Origin: Bacteroides sp.
GTDB lineage: Bacteria > Bacteroidota > Bacteroidia > Bacteroidales > Bacteroidaceae
DNA length: 64,000 nucleotides
Reading direction: 5' to 3'
Assembly (NCBI GenBank): GCA_021201335.1
Contig: JAJQFD010000020.1
Coordinates: 1 to 64,000 of the forward strand
The stretch's first letter is position 1. Every line of letters starts with the position of its first letter. The translations under genes were made by a program, and so were the position numbers. Under the pieces are notes generated by a model. The model was given only the letters and a program-made list of their open reading frames with translations. It was not told the origin of the DNA and did no database searches. Positions 37,701 to 47,454 of this stretch are shown one piece after another.

Positions 37701-39044
37701 CAGAGTTTGCTGCACCCAGCTTTCATATTGTTCTTTGGTAACTAATTCAGGCTTACCATTCTGCATGAAGTCATCAAAAGCTCCTTCCGCATAATTACCA
37801 AATACAGCTCCTTGGGTCATAATCATGGCTTCCAGTTCTTTATGATTCGCCGGAAGATTATCGACTCTGAGGCCTTCCTGTTTCAACCTCTTCAATAAAT
37901 TATAGAGAGAAGGCGCTACTTCCATACCTCCGGCAGTCATCGCATTCTGACCAGGACCTTTGAAATAGTAAATAGCTACCCGTTTTTGACTGTTTGGTTT
38001 TTCTTTCAGCTCCAGGTATGCTTTTAGTGTTTCAATAAATTTGTCCAACCGTTCAGGAATGGCAAAAGAATGGTGTAAACCCTCTTCATCTTTATACTGG
38101 GCAAAAAGGGCAAAAGAACGGATCGCTCCGTCAATCTCCGGCGTCACTACACTTTGAGAAAGGAATCCGCCAGACATTCCCATCGGATTATTTTCCCAAT
38201 TTTCGACCAGGCTGTTTATCGTAATTGGAGCAAAGAGAAGAATGTTTTTTCTCTGAAGATACTCTACCATTTTATCACCCATCCGACCATGAGGCAGGTT
38301 GATAACGGCATCCGGGCCTATTTGTTCCACAAACTCAAGCAGTCGCCGAAAAGAAGAAATCGGGTAAACATTGATATTATTCTTCTCCAAAGCGGCAATC
38401 AAATTAGTTGGATCGGCCATTTGTCCGGTTACCACAATCTTTTTACCGCCTTCTTTCCGGATATTATTCTTTTTCAGGAAATTCTCATAATCTTCTACCG
38501 AAGTAAAATCAAGAACATCGTCGGGATTAGTAGGAGAAGAGTGATAAAGAATATCGGATGCGCGTTTTACTGCTTCTTCCGGTTCGGGAGCAGAAATCTT
38601 TTTCCGGTCTATTTCTTTTCGCACATACGAAAGTAAACTACGGTAGTTTTTTCTACCACCATTGGTTAGATATTCCTGTATTCGGGTTTCCTGAATGGAA
38701 TCCAGGTTACAGATATTATTCGCCGGATTGGTAGCCATGGATGTATAAATGGGAATACCACTGGCAGCTGCCTTTTCAATATTCGCGCGTTGTTCTTCCA
38801 CAATGCGTAAACCCATTCCGTTCAGGAAAATCATATCAAAGCCTGACAGTTTATCCAGCTCATCCGTTGATACTTCGCTTATTTTAATAAAACCATTTTC
38901 GTTTGCTTTGGATATAGTTCCCAAGGTAATTGTTTGAAAGTTAACAAAGGCGATTCGGGTTTCACCTGCGTATGTCTGCCAGGCCCAGTGACCCACAGCT
39001 AAAACCAGTAATATAATAAGGATTATGGTTAATTTTTTCTTCAT
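34719..39044 (-). CDS. hmuS: HmuS, CobN-like chelatase homologue
   Basis: 1441-aa homologue of the large subunit of cobalt/magnesium chelatases (CobN/BchH). The chain starts with a membrane anchor (KLTIILIILLVLAVGHWAWQ) and ends with another (VVATVVVLLLALLIFIRRKR), so the bulk is probably periplasmic. Family motifs include HFGTHGSLEYTPRKQ, RRGYGGLQSYLTPPFLESS, and VFGGANGNYGSGIQGMVEAG. No ATPase partners (CobS/CobT or ChlI/ChlD types) are nearby. In hmu operons of Bacteroidales HmuS is implicated in haem demetallation, the reverse of insertion. A Met- and Lys-rich insertion lies at about residues 775-880. It follows hmuR by 11 nt. Confidence 0.9.
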   Translation of the reverse strand: MKKKLTIILIILLVLAVGHWAWQTYAGETRIAFVNFQTITLGTISKANENGFIKISEVSTDELDKLSGFDMIFLNGMGLRIVEEQRANIEKAAASGIPIYTSMATNPANNICNLDSIQETRIQEYLTNGGRKNYRSLLSYVRKEIDRKKISAPEPEEAVKRASDILYHSSPTNPDDVLDFTSVEDYENFLKKNNIRKEGGKKIVVTGQMADPTNLIAALEKNNINVYPISSFRRLLEFVEQIGPDAVINLPHGRMGDKMVEYLQRKNILLFAPITINSLVENWENNPMGMSGGFLSQSVVTPEIDGAIRSFALFAQYKDEEGLHHSFAIPERLDKFIETLKAYLELKEKPNSQKRVAIYYFKGPGQNAMTAGGMEVAPSLYNLLKRLKQEGLRVDNLPANHKELEAMIMTQGAVFGNYAEGAFDDFMQNGKPELVTKEQYESWVQQTLRPEKYAEVVQANGEFPGAYMATPDGKIGVARLQFGNVVLLPQNAAGAGSNSFQVVHGTNSAPPHTYIASYLWMQHGFKADALIHFGTHGSLEYTPRKQVALSSLDWPDRLVGSVPHFYIYTISNVGEGIIAKRRGYGGLQSYLTPPFLESSVRGIYRDLMEKIKIYNRAPGDKVSLEVKSIAVKMGFHRDLGLDSVLTVPYTQDEILKLENFAEELAAEKITGQLYTMGVPYETERITSSVYAMATDPIAYSLLALDKQRGRANEQVSKNKALFNQHYLTPAKTLVGKLLRNPEQINDELICRTAGITAEELEKARRIEESRNAPTGMMAMMNAMVSSGQKMPKNTGHADGKSKMPEFMVNMMKKMAEGKDTNEIRKMFEAKSGGKEMPEAMRKMLEQMDVKKEDEEKKAPISMAEMMKERTKRASKPEYSKEEIHFALAVTEVEKTICNIHNYRNNLLNSPEQELASMINALNGGYTPPSPGGDPIVNPNSLPTGRNLYSINAEATPSEAAWEKGVQLAKNTIEMYQERHNGKFPRKVSYTLWSGEFIETNGATIAQILYMLGVEPIRDSFGRVSDLQLIPSEELGRPRIDVVVQTSGQLRDLAASRLFLINRAVEMATAARDDKYDNLVATSVVESERVLTEKGLSPKDAREMSTFRVFGGANGNYGSGIQGMVEAGDRWENESEIAEVYLNNMGAYYGNEKNWEVFRQFAFEAALTRTDVVIQPRQSNTWGALSLDHVYEFMGGMNLAVRNVTGKDPDAYLSDYRNRNNVRMQELKEAIGVESRTTIFNPSYIKEKMKGEATTASSIAETIRNTYGWNVMKPSVIDNELWDEIYNVYVKDKFNLGVQEFFEQQSPAALEEITAVMLETIRKGMWKATEQQIADITKLHTDLIKEYRPSCSGFVCDNAKLRDFIASQSDASTAAEYKKSINQIRESATDVKDKGVVMKKDELSGSVNEQKNTLNNIAVVATVVVLLLALLIFIRRKRKKQN

Positions 39045-39055
39045 GTTTTTTTCTT

Positions 39056-41234
39056 TTAGAGCTTAAACAGATCGGCTATATTGATTGATAAGCGGGCTAC
39101 GAAACTAATACCTTGTTCGGGTGAAATAGAAGTGTCGTTGGATATATTTTTGTCTTTGAAATTAAAAAGATTATCTATACCAGTTGTCAGCCGGATTCCA
39201 CGTGGAAATTGAGCAGAGGCGTGTGCAGAGCAAATGGTACGGGATGAATATTTGATCAAGTTATAAGTCTCATCATTTGTATTTTGTTCCCATGCTCTTA
39301 CAGAAGACATCCAACGACCATTCATTCCTATAGAAGTTATCACCTTTCCGAATTTACAACTGTAATCTGTATTGAAAGTGATGCTGTGAGGCCGAATTGA
39401 AGAAATATTATAACCATCTGTTTCCTGATGATCATCGATATACGCGTACGATCCTCTCCATGTTAATCCCCAGTCAAATTTTAACTGGACAATTGCATCC
39501 ATTCCGGTAGTACGCGCTTTACTGGCGTTTACGTAAACCATTTCCGATCTTCCTTCGTTTTGCTGAAACGTTTGTGTGATCTTATCACGTAAGCGATTGT
39601 AATAACCGGAAACGGAAGCATTTAAAATTCCTGTGGTTATTTCTGCTGAAACAGAAAAGTGGTTACTTTTTTCCGGTTTGAGATCTGGATTACCAACCAT
39701 CGTAAACATCCCCTGATGATCCCATTCGGCATGTATTTCTTTCAGGGAAGGAGAACAGAATCCGGTTGCAAAATTTCCCCGGAAAGTAAAGATTCCCGGT
39801 TTATACATGACTGACACTTTAGGAGTAACATGAAGGTCGTATTCAGAATGATAATCGGCGCGGGCACCACCTACGGCAGTGAGATTATCCAGAATATTCC
39901 ATTCATACTGCACATAAGCCACATAATTTTCGACATGATTATTGGCGGTATCCTTAAACATATAATGTTTCAGCTTCTCACTATTTATCTCTATGCCAGC
40001 GGTAAGTGTATGATTTTCAGCCATATTACCTGCATAATTGATCCGGGCAGTATGTAATTTATTATAATAATCCTTTTTTTTTGCGCCCGGTAATCATGTA
40101 ATCTGTTCGTTTTTCATAGTTATCGAAGTTATAAGATATATTTAAGAAGTGATTACTGTTGATAACATATCTGACATGTCCCAACAACGAATAACTATCC
40201 ATCAGGGTTTGCGTTTTATCACTCTTGTTGGCACGAATACGGCGATTATCATATAAAGTACCTTTTATATCTCCAGAGAGCTTATCGGTAAAGTTATAAC
40301 CCAGTTTCTGACTGAATTGCCAGTTTTCGTATCCACCAAGGAGACTAACTGTCTGTGTATCTCTATCCTTTACATCAAATGCATCTTTTTTACGATATGT
40401 AAGGGTAGTCAGTGCATTAAAACGACTTAATTTAGTTCCTCCGGAAGCAGTATACGATTGTTCATCCCGATTACTGTAACGTGCCGATACATTTCCGGTA
40501 AATGGTCTGTCTGCATTTTTAGTAATGATATTTACTACGCCTCCAAGCGCATTGGATCCGTACATGGTTGACATGGCTCCCCGTATAATTTCAATGCGTT
40601 CAATCTCATCCACATTAAACTGAGTAAAATCAATATTGTCTGCTGCTCCTTCACCAGCAATGCGTTCACCATCCATTAGGAAGAGAACATATTTTCCGTC
40701 CATTCCTTGAAAAGTGAATTCTGGTAAACCACTACCATGATGTCTTTTGAATTGAATACCTGGAAGTTCATATTCAAGAATCGACTGAATATCTACCGGA
40801 TTAATTCTTTCAATATCTTTACTGGTAACCACCCGCGTGAGTACGGGTGTATTCTTAAGGGCTTTTTCTGTACGGGTTCCGGTTACTACAATTTCTTCCA
40901 AAGGATTATCGGAAGGATACAAGGTAATCCTTACATACGATTTATCCATTATATTAAATGTTACTGACTGGGATTTATATCCGGTGAAACTTACATCCAG
41001 TATAATATCTTTCATTTCATTCCGGAAGGTAAGTGAAAATTCTCCCCTAGCATTTGTTCCTGCTCCGAGGGCCGTTCCTCTTAATCTGACGGAAGATCCC
41101 GGTAGGGGAGCTCCTTGTTCGTCAGTTACAATTCCTTTTATCGTGTTACTTTCGGGTATGTTATTAGGTGTTACTTCCCATACATTCATGAGGAGGAAAT
41201 AACAACATGCCCATATAAATAGGGTCTTGTTCAT
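39056..41234 (-). CDS. hmuR: HmuR-like TonB-dependent haem receptor, frameshifted
   Basis: Outer-membrane receptor, about 725 aa if restored. A signal peptide is followed by a carboxypeptidase-regulatory-like domain (GIVTDEQGAPLPGSSVRLRG), a TonB box and plug (EEIVVTGTRTEKALKNTP, IERIEIIRGAMSTMYGSNAL), and a barrel. The frame breaks at nine T (plus strand 40074-40082). With eight, the minus-strand reading would go on from TGRKKKDYYNKLHTARINYA into the rest of the barrel, which ends FVARLSINIADLFKL. With nine it stops within four codons. The gained base is opposite in sign to the rnr and kinase breaks. If the run length is real, the receptor is truncated or phase-off in this strain. It follows hmuY by 6 nt. 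Confidence 0.88.
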
Positions 41235-41240
41235 AACTGA

Positions 41241-42617
41241 TTATTCTGCTTCTGCAAATGGATATTCGTAAGTAAATGTGATATGACCGGATACATCTTC
41301 ATCGTTCGTGCGGTCGGTAACCTGAATTTTAGCATATTTACCATCCTTACATTTCACAACATATACATATTTATGAATCGTATATTCAGGAGGCATAACA
41401 GTTGTATTTGATGTAATCCAAGTGTTTAAGACCGTGTTTATGTTGAAAGGAGCATAGGTAGGTCCGCTGATCATCATGTTCGAAACATCGCTAATCACTT
41501 GTCCTTCCGAGTCTGCTATATAATCGCCTGTAGGAATAGTCGTTACTTTTTCAAAATCAGTTTCCTGAGTATTAACGGCACTCGCTTCGTTTGTCCTGAA
41601 ATCATACCGATGGATAGCCAAATCCCAATTAAAACTTTCTTCATCAAGCGGACTATCATCAGCATCCAACATACCCCCGGCATCTTTGTCTGCAATAGAG
41701 TAAGTAGTCAGTTTCCCCTTTTTAAAGGAGAAATAAGTCCATTTCATGTAATCGGTAGCATCTATCGTTACTGTAGCTTTCACTCTCTGGAAATCTGCAG
41801 CTGCAGTGTAATTTACAACAATTGGCATAGGCATACTACCGGGTATAATTTCAAAAGTAAGATTTACTTCTTTGTCATCCGTAATAGTACCTGTTACAGT
41901 TGTTTTATAAATACCAGTTATTACCTCTTCTCCTTCTAATTTATAGCCATCTTTCGTTGGGGTTACGGTTGCTCCGGCTTCTACTTTTTCAATAACCATA
42001 GAACCTGATCCACCCTCTAACATAAAAGTTATTCCTACAGAGTCTGTTCTCAATTGTTTTAATTCAATGTTTCTGCCAGTTAATACATCTCCATAAGGTG
42101 CTCCTGATATTTCCAGAGAAGCGGATCCAGTATATGTACCCACGATTGCTGATGCGTCTCTGGGTTCGTCTGCTCCATCGTCGTTACTATCAACGGTCAC
42201 TAAAATAGGCATGAGCATTGCACCGGAAGTAATTTGAAAAGTGAAATTATATTCGCTCTTACTAGTGATAGTACCGTTTATCAATTTTGTTTTGTAGATA
42301 CCTTCTGTAATCTCCTCTCCTGCTAGTATATATTTTCCGTCACTATAAGTTATAGTAGCCTCTGTTTTGACGGAGGTAATTCCATCATAATTTAATGTAA
42401 GATTTACAGTAACCATGTCGTCACTTAATCGTTCAATCTTTATCTGCTTTGCTGTAAATTTACCGTAAGAAACATTGCTTATAGCCACTTCTGCTTTACC
42501 CGTGTATGTTCCTTCTATCTGAGTTGCATTACTGGTTGTTTCATTATCGTCATCACTACATGCTATTACAAAAAATCCTGTTAGCATCAGGAGTAGTAAG
42601 TGTTTGATTTTCATCAT
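41241..42617 (-). CDS. hmuY: HmuY-like haem-binding lipoprotein with two added calycin-like repeats
   Basis: 458-aa lipoprotein (FVIAC, Cys20), first gene of the operon. The C-terminal part (about residues 280-455) has the HmuY fold signature: WTYFSFKKGKL, ESFNWDLAIHRYDFRTN, and a beta-rich end (KYVYVVKCKDGKYAKIQV). P. gingivalis HmuY is about 216 aa, so this protein is about twice as long. The extra N-terminal half is an internal duplication of a lipocalin/calycin-like unit: GTYTGKAEVAISNVSYGKF matches GTYTGSASLEISGAPYGD, and GEEITEGIYKTKLINGTIT matches GEEVITGIYKTTVTGTIT. HmuY-type proteins capture haem at the cell surface and hand it to HmuR. Confidence 0.85.
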   Translation of the reverse strand: MMKIKHLLLLMLTGFFVIACSDDDNETTSNATQIEGTYTGKAEVAISNVSYGKFTAKQIKIERLSDDMVTVNLTLNYDGITSVKTEATITYSDGKYILAGEEITEGIYKTKLINGTITSKSEYNFTFQITSGAMLMPILVTVDSNDDGADEPRDASAIVGTYTGSASLEISGAPYGDVLTGRNIELKQLRTDSVGITFMLEGGSGSMVIEKVEAGATVTPTKDGYKLEGEEVITGIYKTTVTGTITDDKEVNLTFEIIPGSMPMPIVVNYTAAADFQRVKATVTIDATDYMKWTYFSFKKGKLTTYSIADKDAGGMLDADDSPLDEESFNWDLAIHRYDFRTNEASAVNTQETDFEKVTTIPTGDYIADSEGQVISDVSNMMISGPTYAPFNINTVLNTWITSNTTVMPPEYTIHKYVYVVKCKDGKYAKIQVTDRTNDEDVSGHITFTYEYPFAEAE

Positions 42618-42687
42618 TTTTCAACTTTAGGATTAATAATCAGACAAAACTATTTGTGTTTTATTTTGCCTTACATATTTATTTTTG

Positions 42688-42718
42688 CAAAGGTAGAGTA
42701 GACTGTGAAGTGTTACAA
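42688..42718 (-). promoter_or_regulatory. Promoter of the hmu operon
   Basis: On the minus strand TACCTTTG (42688-42695) and TTG (42716-42718) have the right -7/-33 spacing. The predicted start is about 60 nt before the hmuY ATG. No Fur box was recognised. Confidence 0.6.
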
Positions 42719-42863
42719 TACCTAAAAATTATGAAAACAACAGTTAAATTACAATAAATAGGTAGTGAGAATTATTTATCGAAGTTTTTGACTAGTGTTT
42801 ACATCCTCCCAAGAATTGGAGAGTTAAATATGCTTGTTTACATCATCTTACCAAAATATAATG

Positions 42864-42871
42864 TATATTTG
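42864..42871 (+). promoter_or_regulatory. -7 box of the hybrid two-component gene
   Basis: TATATTTG fits the consensus and lies about 55 nt before the ATG at 42927. It falls inside the longer in-frame reading from 42834, supporting the later start. Confidence 0.5.
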
Positions 42872-42926
42872 TGTACCTCCACATCAGCATACTATATTTA
42901 ATACAGCAAATTTTATTTTTGAAAGT

Positions 42927-45900
42927 ATGAAGACCGTTATATGCAAAGCATTATTTATGTTGCTCATCGTCCACCTATATACATTTGTTTACGCACAACC
43001 ACCCCACGTGTTTACACAATATACAGCTGAAGACGGGATTTCTCAAAAGACAGTGAACAGTATATTGCAGGATCATAAAGGAAATATATGGTTTGCCACC
43101 TGGGATGGAATTAAAAAATTTGATGGATATATTTTTAAAAACTATAAGGCTTATCTCGGTGATTTGACCGGGTTGACAAACAATCGCATTGATTTTATTG
43201 CAGAAGATAAATACGGATATATATGGTTGTTGAATTATGATTATCAGGTTTATCGGTTCAATCCTCAGACGGGCCAGTTCCAGCCTATTCCGTACAATAA
43301 ATATCACGCTAAATCTTTTTCCGTTACGCCATCCGGAGATGTATGGATTGTTACTGAATATGAAGGTCTTATTCAGGTTAAAACAAATCCGGCAGATCAT
43401 TCTATTACAGCTGAAAACTTCTCGCAGGTGAATAATACTTCGATTATTGAATCCGTCAACCTGGTGAAACAGGATGGACAAGGAAATCAGTGGATACTGA
43501 CATGTAATGGTATTTATCAATTGCCACCGGATTCATCTGCCCCCATAACATTTTTTGTAGAAAACCTGCAAACAAACAGAAATCAGAAACAGCCATTTTA
43601 TGATATGCTTGAAAGAGAGAAAGATATCTTTTTTACTTCTCATCAAGGGCGGATCTGGTGTTATCAAAAGCAGGGCGGGCGCTTTAGTATGATGGAACTT
43701 CCAGTACAATCTCACATTATATCCGTCGATTCTCTTCCCGGAAATAAATTATTTCTGGGAACGAAAGAGGATGGTTTCCTTGTGTATGATCTGACTAACC
43801 GGAAAACGGAACATTATTCTACCGCCCATAACCGGAACTTACAGAACAATGAGATCATCTCTACTTTTGTCGACAGTTATAAGGAAGTATGGATACAATT
43901 AGCAGGCAATGGGGTAACCCATTTCGACCCGGTTACGAAAGAAATTACTTATTATGTAGTGACTGATAAAAATGGAAAAGAGCTAAATACCCAACAGGCA
44001 TTCTTCATTCATGAGGACATTCACCGGAACTTATGGATTCATCCTTCGGGTGGAGGATTTTCTTTCTTTGATCGTGAGAAAAAGAAATTGGTTGCCTTCT
44101 ACAATGAAAAACTACAATCCGGGTGGAGTTCATCCAACCGGATGACTGCTTCTTTTTCCGACAAGCAAGGAAATTTATGGCTGGCAGCCTCTAACAATGG
44201 TATTGAAAAAGTAACTTTTAAATCGAATGCTTTCCAAGTCCATCCACTTAATGCCGACGACCAGGAATCTCTTGACAATGAAGTCCGTGCAATTTTTGAA
44301 GACAGTAGCGGTTTGATATGGGTAGGCAGTAAAGAAGGTATCATACACATCTACAATAGTGACATGCAATTTGTTGGTTATCTTACTACTGCCGGAACTA
44401 TATCCCCTACTCAGAAACAATATTTAGGAATGGCTTATTCCATCACACAGGATCATAAAGGGGTCATTTGGATTGGGACAAAAGGAGATGGCCTGATATC
44501 CGTTACTCCTGTTCGTGAACGTACCTATACCGTAAAACGTCACAGCCATCATACCAGTAACATTTACAGTCTCAGCGACAATAATGTCTATTGCGTATAT
44601 GAAGATGCAAAAGGAAGAATCTGGGTAGCAACTTACGGCGGCGGACTGAACTATGTAGATTATGACAAAGATAACCAGCTTATTTTCATCAATCACCGCA
44701 ATCATCTGAAAAGTTATCCAATCAATCAATGTTATCGTACCCGTTTTATTACTTCTGATTATGAAGGAAATATCTGGGTAGGAACAACTACCGGAATACT
44801 TTCATTTAAAGACGACTTTGTAGATCCGGAAAGAATTACCTTTAACCATTATACCCGGATTCCAGGCGACATATATAGTCTGGGTAATAATGATGTGCAT
44901 AATATTTATTTAACAAAGAAGAAAGAATTATATATTGCAACTTTTGGAGGCGGATTGAATAAATTGATTTCACATACCGATGAAGGGGTGAGATTTCAGT
45001 CTTACACCATACAGGATGGTTTGCCCTCGGATATCCTTTTGTCCATTGAAGAAGACACCATAGGAAATTTATGGATTGCTACTGAAGAGGAAATATGTAA
45101 ATTTACACCAGAAACTCATGTAATTGAGAATTACACTTCCCGTTTCTTTCCGCTTCCTTTCAGATTCAACGAAGGAGCCTCTATTCTGACAAAATCAGGA
45201 AAAATGATGATGAACACCAATAAAGGTATTCTTACTTTTAATCCGGACTCCATTCATAAAAGTAGTTATGTACCTTCTATTGTATTCTCTCAATTAGAAC
45301 TGGGAGATAAAGTTATCTCTCCTGGTGATGAAAGTGAAATATTAAACGTGGATATTGACGATACCTCTCTAATTACACTTTCTCATAAAAACAATGCATT
45401 TACTTTACATTATGCAGCTTTGGACATGAAATATCCGGCAGATATATCTTATGCCTATAAGTTGGATGGTTTTGAAGAAGAATGGAATTACGTAGGCAAA
45501 AGGCGAATTGCCACTTATACAAATCTACCCAAAGGACAATATACATTTCTAGTCAAATCAACCAACAGTGATGGGGTTTGGAATAGCAATTTCCGTTTGT
45601 TATCCATCCGGGTACTCCCTTCTTTCTGGGAAACTCCCTGGGCAGTTCTTCTTTATGCGTTAGTATTGATTGCCGTTATCCTGACTACTGTTTATGTCCT
45701 GTTTACTTTTTATCGACTTAAAAATGAAGTCACGATCGAGCAGAAGGTTTCAGACCTTAAACTTCGTTTCTTTACGAATATATCTCACGAACTTCGTACT
45801 CCATTAACCCTTATTGCAGGTCCGGTGGAGTATATCCTGAAGAATAAGGAATTGGATGACGAGGTACATGAACAATTGTTATTAGTAGAGAAGAATACCA

Positions 45901-47345
45901 GTAGAATGCTTCGATTGGTAAATCAGATACTGGATTTCCGGAAGATACAGAACAAGAAAATGAAAATGCAAGTACAGCAGATTGATGTGGTTACATTTGT
46001 TCGAACTATCATGGAAAGTTTCCATGCGATGGCGGATGAACAGCAAATTGATTTCTTACTGGAATGCGAACTTCCTTCTATTTATATTTGGACAGATACG
46101 GATAAACTTGAAAAGATTCTATTCAATTTATTATCCAATGCATTTAAATATACGCCGCGTGGAAAACAAATTAAAGTTCAACTGTCAGAGGATGACAATT
46201 GCTTTCGAATGAGCGTACAGGATCAGGGAATCGGAATTGCAGAAAGCAAACAAAAATCTTTGTTTGTAAGGTTCGAGAATCTGGTGGATAAAAACCTGTT
46301 CAATCAACCCAGTTCGGGCATAGGACTTTCCCTGGTGAAAGAACTGGTGGAGATGCATCAGGGGAAGATTACCATTCAAAGTAAACCGGGCGAAGGAAGT
46401 AATTTTACTGTTTTGCTGCTCAAAGGACAGGATCATTTTGATGCCGATACGGAATTTATCGTATCGGATGACATTACCCATCAGCAAGAATCTAAGTCTT
46501 ATTTAAATGTGTCACTGACGCAAGCGGAAATGGAAACCGAACCGGATACGGCTAAAGAAACCTTATTACTGGTGGAAGATAATACGGAACTCCGTTTCTT
46601 CCTGAAAACGATTTTCATCAGTCATTTCAATATTATTGAGGCAGAAAACGGGAAAACAGGGCTGGAGAAAGCGCGGGAATTTACTCCCGATATCATTATC
46701 AGTGATGTAATGATGCCGGAGATGGACGGTATTGAAATGATGAAAGAATTACGTGCTGATGTAAATACCAGCCATATCGCCTTGATTTTGCTTACGGCAA
46801 AATCGAATATTGAAAGTAAAATAGAAGGAATGGAACTGGGCGCAGATGATTATATCACTAAACCCTTTAGTGCTGCCTACCTGAAAGCACGTATCTTTAA
46901 TTTGCTGGAACAGCGGAAAAAGTTACAGGCTCTTTACTGCGCCACATTGATATCCAATACTTCTGGGGAAGAAGGTACGGAAAACCAAATACAAGCTCCT
47001 TCCCTTTCTCCCAGTGATCAGAAATTTGTGGATCGGCTGATGGAATTGATGGATGAACACATGGATAACGGTGCGCTGATGGTAGAAGATCTGGCCGCCA
47101 GTTTAAGTATGAGTCGTTCCGTCTTCTTTAAAAAGCTCAAATCATTAATAGGCTTGTCACCGGTGGAATTTGTCCGGGAAGTACGGATGAAGCGGGCTGC
47201 CGAATTAATTGAAGAAGGAGGTTATAACATGGCACAAATTGCTTACATGGTTGGCTTTAATGATCCTCACTATTTCAGCAAATGCTTTAAACTTGTTTTT
47301 TCCATGACACCCACTGAATACAAAGAATCCAAAGGAAGAAAATAA
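42927..47345 (+). CDS. Hybrid two-component system regulator (HTCS) for pectin use
   Basis: About 1472 aa in one chain, of the type that controls polysaccharide utilisation loci in Bacteroides. A signal peptide (ICKALFMLLIVHLYTFVYA) leads to a periplasmic sensor of two Reg_prop beta-propellers (repeats such as GNIWFATWDGIKKFDGY, GLIWVGSKEGIIHIY and GRIWVATYGGGLNYV) and a Y_Y_Y domain near residues 790-870. A membrane helix is at about 905-930 (AVLLYALVLIAVILTTVYVL). The cytoplasmic part holds HisKA (FFTNISHELRTPLTLI), HATPase (DQGIGIA, GIGLSLV), a receiver (ISDVMMPEMDGIEM) and an AraC-type helix-turn-helix (ARMKRAAELIEEGGYNMAQIA in style). The ligand is probably a pectin or rhamnogalacturonan oligosaccharide, judged by the GH105 gene next to it. 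Confidence 0.93.
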   Translation: MKTVICKALFMLLIVHLYTFVYAQPPHVFTQYTAEDGISQKTVNSILQDHKGNIWFATWDGIKKFDGYIFKNYKAYLGDLTGLTNNRIDFIAEDKYGYIWLLNYDYQVYRFNPQTGQFQPIPYNKYHAKSFSVTPSGDVWIVTEYEGLIQVKTNPADHSITAENFSQVNNTSIIESVNLVKQDGQGNQWILTCNGIYQLPPDSSAPITFFVENLQTNRNQKQPFYDMLEREKDIFFTSHQGRIWCYQKQGGRFSMMELPVQSHIISVDSLPGNKLFLGTKEDGFLVYDLTNRKTEHYSTAHNRNLQNNEIISTFVDSYKEVWIQLAGNGVTHFDPVTKEITYYVVTDKNGKELNTQQAFFIHEDIHRNLWIHPSGGGFSFFDREKKKLVAFYNEKLQSGWSSSNRMTASFSDKQGNLWLAASNNGIEKVTFKSNAFQVHPLNADDQESLDNEVRAIFEDSSGLIWVGSKEGIIHIYNSDMQFVGYLTTAGTISPTQKQYLGMAYSITQDHKGVIWIGTKGDGLISVTPVRERTYTVKRHSHHTSNIYSLSDNNVYCVYEDAKGRIWVATYGGGLNYVDYDKDNQLIFINHRNHLKSYPINQCYRTRFITSDYEGNIWVGTTTGILSFKDDFVDPERITFNHYTRIPGDIYSLGNNDVHNIYLTKKKELYIATFGGGLNKLISHTDEGVRFQSYTIQDGLPSDILLSIEEDTIGNLWIATEEEICKFTPETHVIENYTSRFFPLPFRFNEGASILTKSGKMMMNTNKGILTFNPDSIHKSSYVPSIVFSQLELGDKVISPGDESEILNVDIDDTSLITLSHKNNAFTLHYAALDMKYPADISYAYKLDGFEEEWNYVGKRRIATYTNLPKGQYTFLVKSTNSDGVWNSNFRLLSIRVLPSFWETPWAVLLYALVLIAVILTTVYVLFTFYRLKNEVTIEQKVSDLKLRFFTNISHELRTPLTLIAGPVEYILKNKELDDEVHEQLLLVEKNTSRMLRLVNQILDFRKIQNKKMKMQVQQIDVVTFVRTIMESFHAMADEQQIDFLLECELPSIYIWTDTDKLEKILFNLLSNAFKYTPRGKQIKVQLSEDDNCFRMSVQDQGIGIAESKQKSLFVRFENLVDKNLFNQPSSGIGLSLVKELVEMHQGKITIQSKPGEGSNFTVLLLKGQDHFDADTEFIVSDDITHQQESKSYLNVSLTQAEMETEPDTAKETLLLVEDNTELRFFLKTIFISHFNIIEAENGKTGLEKAREFTPDIIISDVMMPEMDGIEMMKELRADVNTSHIALILLTAKSNIESKIEGMELGADDYITKPFSAAYLKARIFNLLEQRKKLQALYCATLISNTSGEEGTENQIQAPSLSPSDQKFVDRLMELMDEHMDNGALMVEDLAASLSMSRSVFFKKLKSLIGLSPVEFVREVRMKRAAELIEEGGYNMAQIAYMVGFNDPHYFSKCFKLVFSMTPTEYKESKGRK

Positions 47346-47419
47346 GTAGGAATAGCCTACGAAACCAAATAATATACTTCATTGCGCATTTTTTCCAGTT
47401 AGCAAAGAAGGCATACGCT

Positions 47420-47442
47420 TATATTTGTGAATAATATTCACA
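47420..47442 (+). promoter_or_regulatory. Promoter and 17-bp palindrome of the GH105 gene
   Basis: TATATTTG (47420-47427) is a consensus -7 box. It overlaps TGTGAATAATATTCACA (47426-47442), a perfect odd palindrome over the predicted start site, 13 nt before the ATG. It could be an operator or a 5'-end hairpin. Confidence 0.55.
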
Positions 47443-47454
47443 GATGAACGTAAC

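Noticed and set aside
42834..42926. Upstream start of the hybrid regulator
   Set aside because: The -7 box TATATTTG lies inside this stretch, and the signal peptide begins at the ATG at 42927.
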